Shown here piece after piece: positions 61,755 to 64,000 of a stretch of 64,000 bases of DNA. The notes under the pieces were generated by a model that saw only the letters and a program-made list of their open reading frames with translations, was not told the origin of the DNA and searched no databases. A program made the translations under genes and the position numbers. The DNA comes from Triops longicaudatus (Eukaryota > Arthropoda > Branchiopoda > Notostraca > Triopsidae), in NCBI GenBank assembly GCA_022885665.1, contig JAGQDJ010000260.1, positions 434,001 through 498,000 of the forward strand, written 5' to 3'. Position 1 is the stretch's first letter; the number at the start of each line of letters is the position of its first letter.

Positions 61755-64000
61755 TTACAGGGGAAAACGAGATCACACACGTTAGCAGCTTCCACAGACG
61801 ACCTTCAAACGAACCCGAGAAGAAACGTTCATTAATGGTTTTGAAAAAACATACACGCAAGACACCACAAAAGTTGGCTTTGTTGATTAAGCTCGAACAC
61901 AGTTTTTGTCAGCAGGTGTTCTTGGACCCGCGCTAAGTTTTCACCTTTTTTATCGTTAGATTACCGATAACTAATTTATTTTTTCCACAATTTTGTAATC
62001 TATGAAACTTACGCAATTTTCCGACGGAAATAAACTTATCAAAATTCATGTACGTCGAGGACAAAAAAGGTGATGCAACGAGGAATATTTGTAGATAAAT
62101 AACAGAATCCATACTAACCTCAAAGAGCAACAAAATAAAAATGTATAAACTACACACCTATACACGGTATGAACTACGTTAAACTAGAAAAGAAGTCTCA
62201 AAAAATATTTTGAGAATGCAGCGTAGCGTAGCTTACCACGCCGGCTATTTATAACGATAGTTACCGACCAGACCAACGATGTCGCTACCATACTCTTTTC
62301 CGCCACGTGGTTCAAATTTCGAATCATCAGTAATGCCAACTAGTGAGAACCCTTTTCCGCTCTCAAATACCTGCTCTCCCTGGCGAAATACAAGTCCTTT
62401 CTTAGACTACACCATTCTCGCTTCCTTTTAGTTTGGAACTCTAAAAAAAGTCAAAGAAAGTAAGAGAATTCAGTTCTTCGCATTTTTTTTTTCCTTAGCT
62501 CACAGACAAGAGTATATTTCAGACACTTTGCAGGAGATCCTTTTACTTCAGCTATGCATCGGCCGGAATATTGGTATGCGTTGAACGTGAAGCCAGCAAG
62601 CCTTTTAGGATTATAAGAAAAAGTTGTTGTTTTTTTTCACAAAATATGATTAAAATTCAAGATGTGTAGAGGATAACCGGCATGTCTTCTTATAAAAAAC
62701 GTCACATAAGTCTACTCTATAAATCAGTGCTCCGAAAGGCCTAATGGGGCGCGTATGCGATGACAACTAAACCAGTTATCTGGTCAGCCAACTTACTTCA
62801 GTGTCGGCAACAACCGTAAAAAAAATGTAAAAAAAAAAAATCGAATGACGGTACAAAACCTTCGTGCAAATCCCGAAAGATTAAAGCATAGAAAATATAA
62901 AAAAGGAAACAGAACATATTTGAGTACTGCCGATATTTTTCTCCTCGCTGTATTTCGAGGTATATATTAGCGTGCCATGTTTGGCTTACGTTTGATAAGA
63001 AGCCAACGCATTAACAATTGCTCACGCTAAAAAAGATCCCCACCGAAAAAAAAAGAATAGAAATGCCGGACACCTCCTGAGTCAACACTTCTCTGTGTCT
63101 GTTCTTTCTCTTTTCCGAAACAAAGTCCAGCCCCTTCTCGACATTTTTGCAATCTCTGTTCAGCAAATTTGCATGACTTTCCTCAATCTTTCCTTTTGGC
63201 TTTAGCCAACGTTCCGCTTCGCTCTACTCAACCCGAGCCGTGACGAAACCGACGCCCTACCCCAAGAATCTGGGCTTGTTTTTTGCTCGCTCAAATTCTC
63301 TCTCCAAAGCTGAGTTAATTAACTGCGCAACCCAAACATTTGCCCGGTTGCCGCCCCACCATCTTGTTCCAGATCTTCTGGTTCGCGAAGACGAGGTAGG
63401 GAGTGGGAAAGGGGGGCGTTAACTATATGCAATGACTATTGAGTTTTTAAAAAGACATTAAAATTCGCCTTGTTGGTCTGTAAGAACATGCCCAGGTTAT
63501 GATGTGGGCTTGTAGGACATGACGTAAAGAAGTCTTGCGAGTCTCGAAGTCTTTTACAGAAAGCCTCCAGCACAGGCGAAACACCAGAGAACCGGCTTGG
63601 GTTGTTAAAACAACGACGTTTCGCTGCTCGAACAGGCAAAAGGTAAAGGTAAATGGCAGCTCCAACGGAAAGGCTTGGCCAGTTAGACACCACCAGGACG
63701 GAAGCTGGGTATATGTTAAGAAGGCCTTTGCTTTGTGTCAGCAGGTGTAACACCTCCCCGATCAAAGTCATTCTTTGGAATATCTCTGCGGCAGAAAGGC
63801 TCGCTATTATCTGTGATATGTGTGGGTGCTGTAACAAGTGGTGAACTATTTCTTGTACGATGTCTCTTTTGCACGTGATTCGCTGCAACCCAAAGTAGCG
63901 AGAGAGGAAAACGAACTCGCAGCTTCTTTATAAAACTCCTTCCGACTCCAATTTCTAGCCTTATTTGCTGAGCAGCTTTATAGCTTTACAAGCTATTAAA
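61755..64000. other. GMPS upstream region and right edge, no confident gene
   Basis: Non-coding for the first ~1.6 kb as far as I can see. A minus-strand frame of 150 codons lies at 63436-63888 (starting QRITCKRDIVQEIVHHLL if read from a TTG). It is preceded by ttgcag, a possible splice acceptor, and has two hydrophobic stretches. I do not recognise it. It could be an exon of a gene that continues beyond the window, or chance. Confidence 0.35.

Noticed and set aside
1..64000. CRISPR arrays, prokaryotic operons, rRNA or tRNA genes
   Set aside because: The repeats found are not regularly spaced with unique spacers, the genes are intron-rich, and I saw no tRNA cloverleaf or rRNA-like block.

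Overview
The window is nuclear DNA from an animal with introns, at roughly 60% A+T. Typical signs are GT-AG introns, some only 60-80 nt long, TATA promoters, AATAAA signals, and neuroligin, heparan sulfate and cryptochrome genes. The gene set fits an arthropod, and a crustacean is my best guess: an insect/vertebrate-type repressor cryptochrome, the pterin regulator GCHFR, and two small secreted cysteine-rich proteins. The species is inferred, not shown. Exons were joined by hand by tracking reading phase across splice sites. In all nine gene models the total coding length is a multiple of three.

Layout: 0.7-4.6 kb holds UVRAG (minus). 4.7-27.3 kb has no recognisable gene. It holds a hAT-like element end with a duplicated block around a single N, a near-perfect 85-bp palindrome, two copies of a ~600-bp inverted-repeat element, an 18-bp minisatellite, a 64-base poly-T, and two copies of a ~270-bp dispersed repeat called R1 here. 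27.3-43.6 kb holds one 13-exon neuroligin gene (plus), with two more R1 copies and a fold-back element in its introns. 44.0-61.8 kb is a dense minus-strand run: ANKRD39, GCHFR, two tandem paralogous secreted proteins, a type-2 cryptochrome, heparan sulfate 6-O-sulfotransferase and GMP synthase. 61.8-64 kb has no confident gene.

The neighbours do not form one pathway. UVRAG acts in autophagy and endosome trafficking, neuroligin at synapses, the cryptochrome in the circadian clock, and HS6ST in Golgi glycan sulfation. GMPS supplies GMP/GTP and GCHFR regulates GTP use for tetrahydrobiopterin, so those two are metabolically linked but 14 kb apart. The only clear local duplication is the secreted-protein pair. 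I found no convincing new multi-gene system. The most interesting items are that paralog pair, the R1 repeat ending next to a neuroligin splice acceptor, two predicted GC-AG introns, the short cryptochrome tail and several non-autonomous repeat families.
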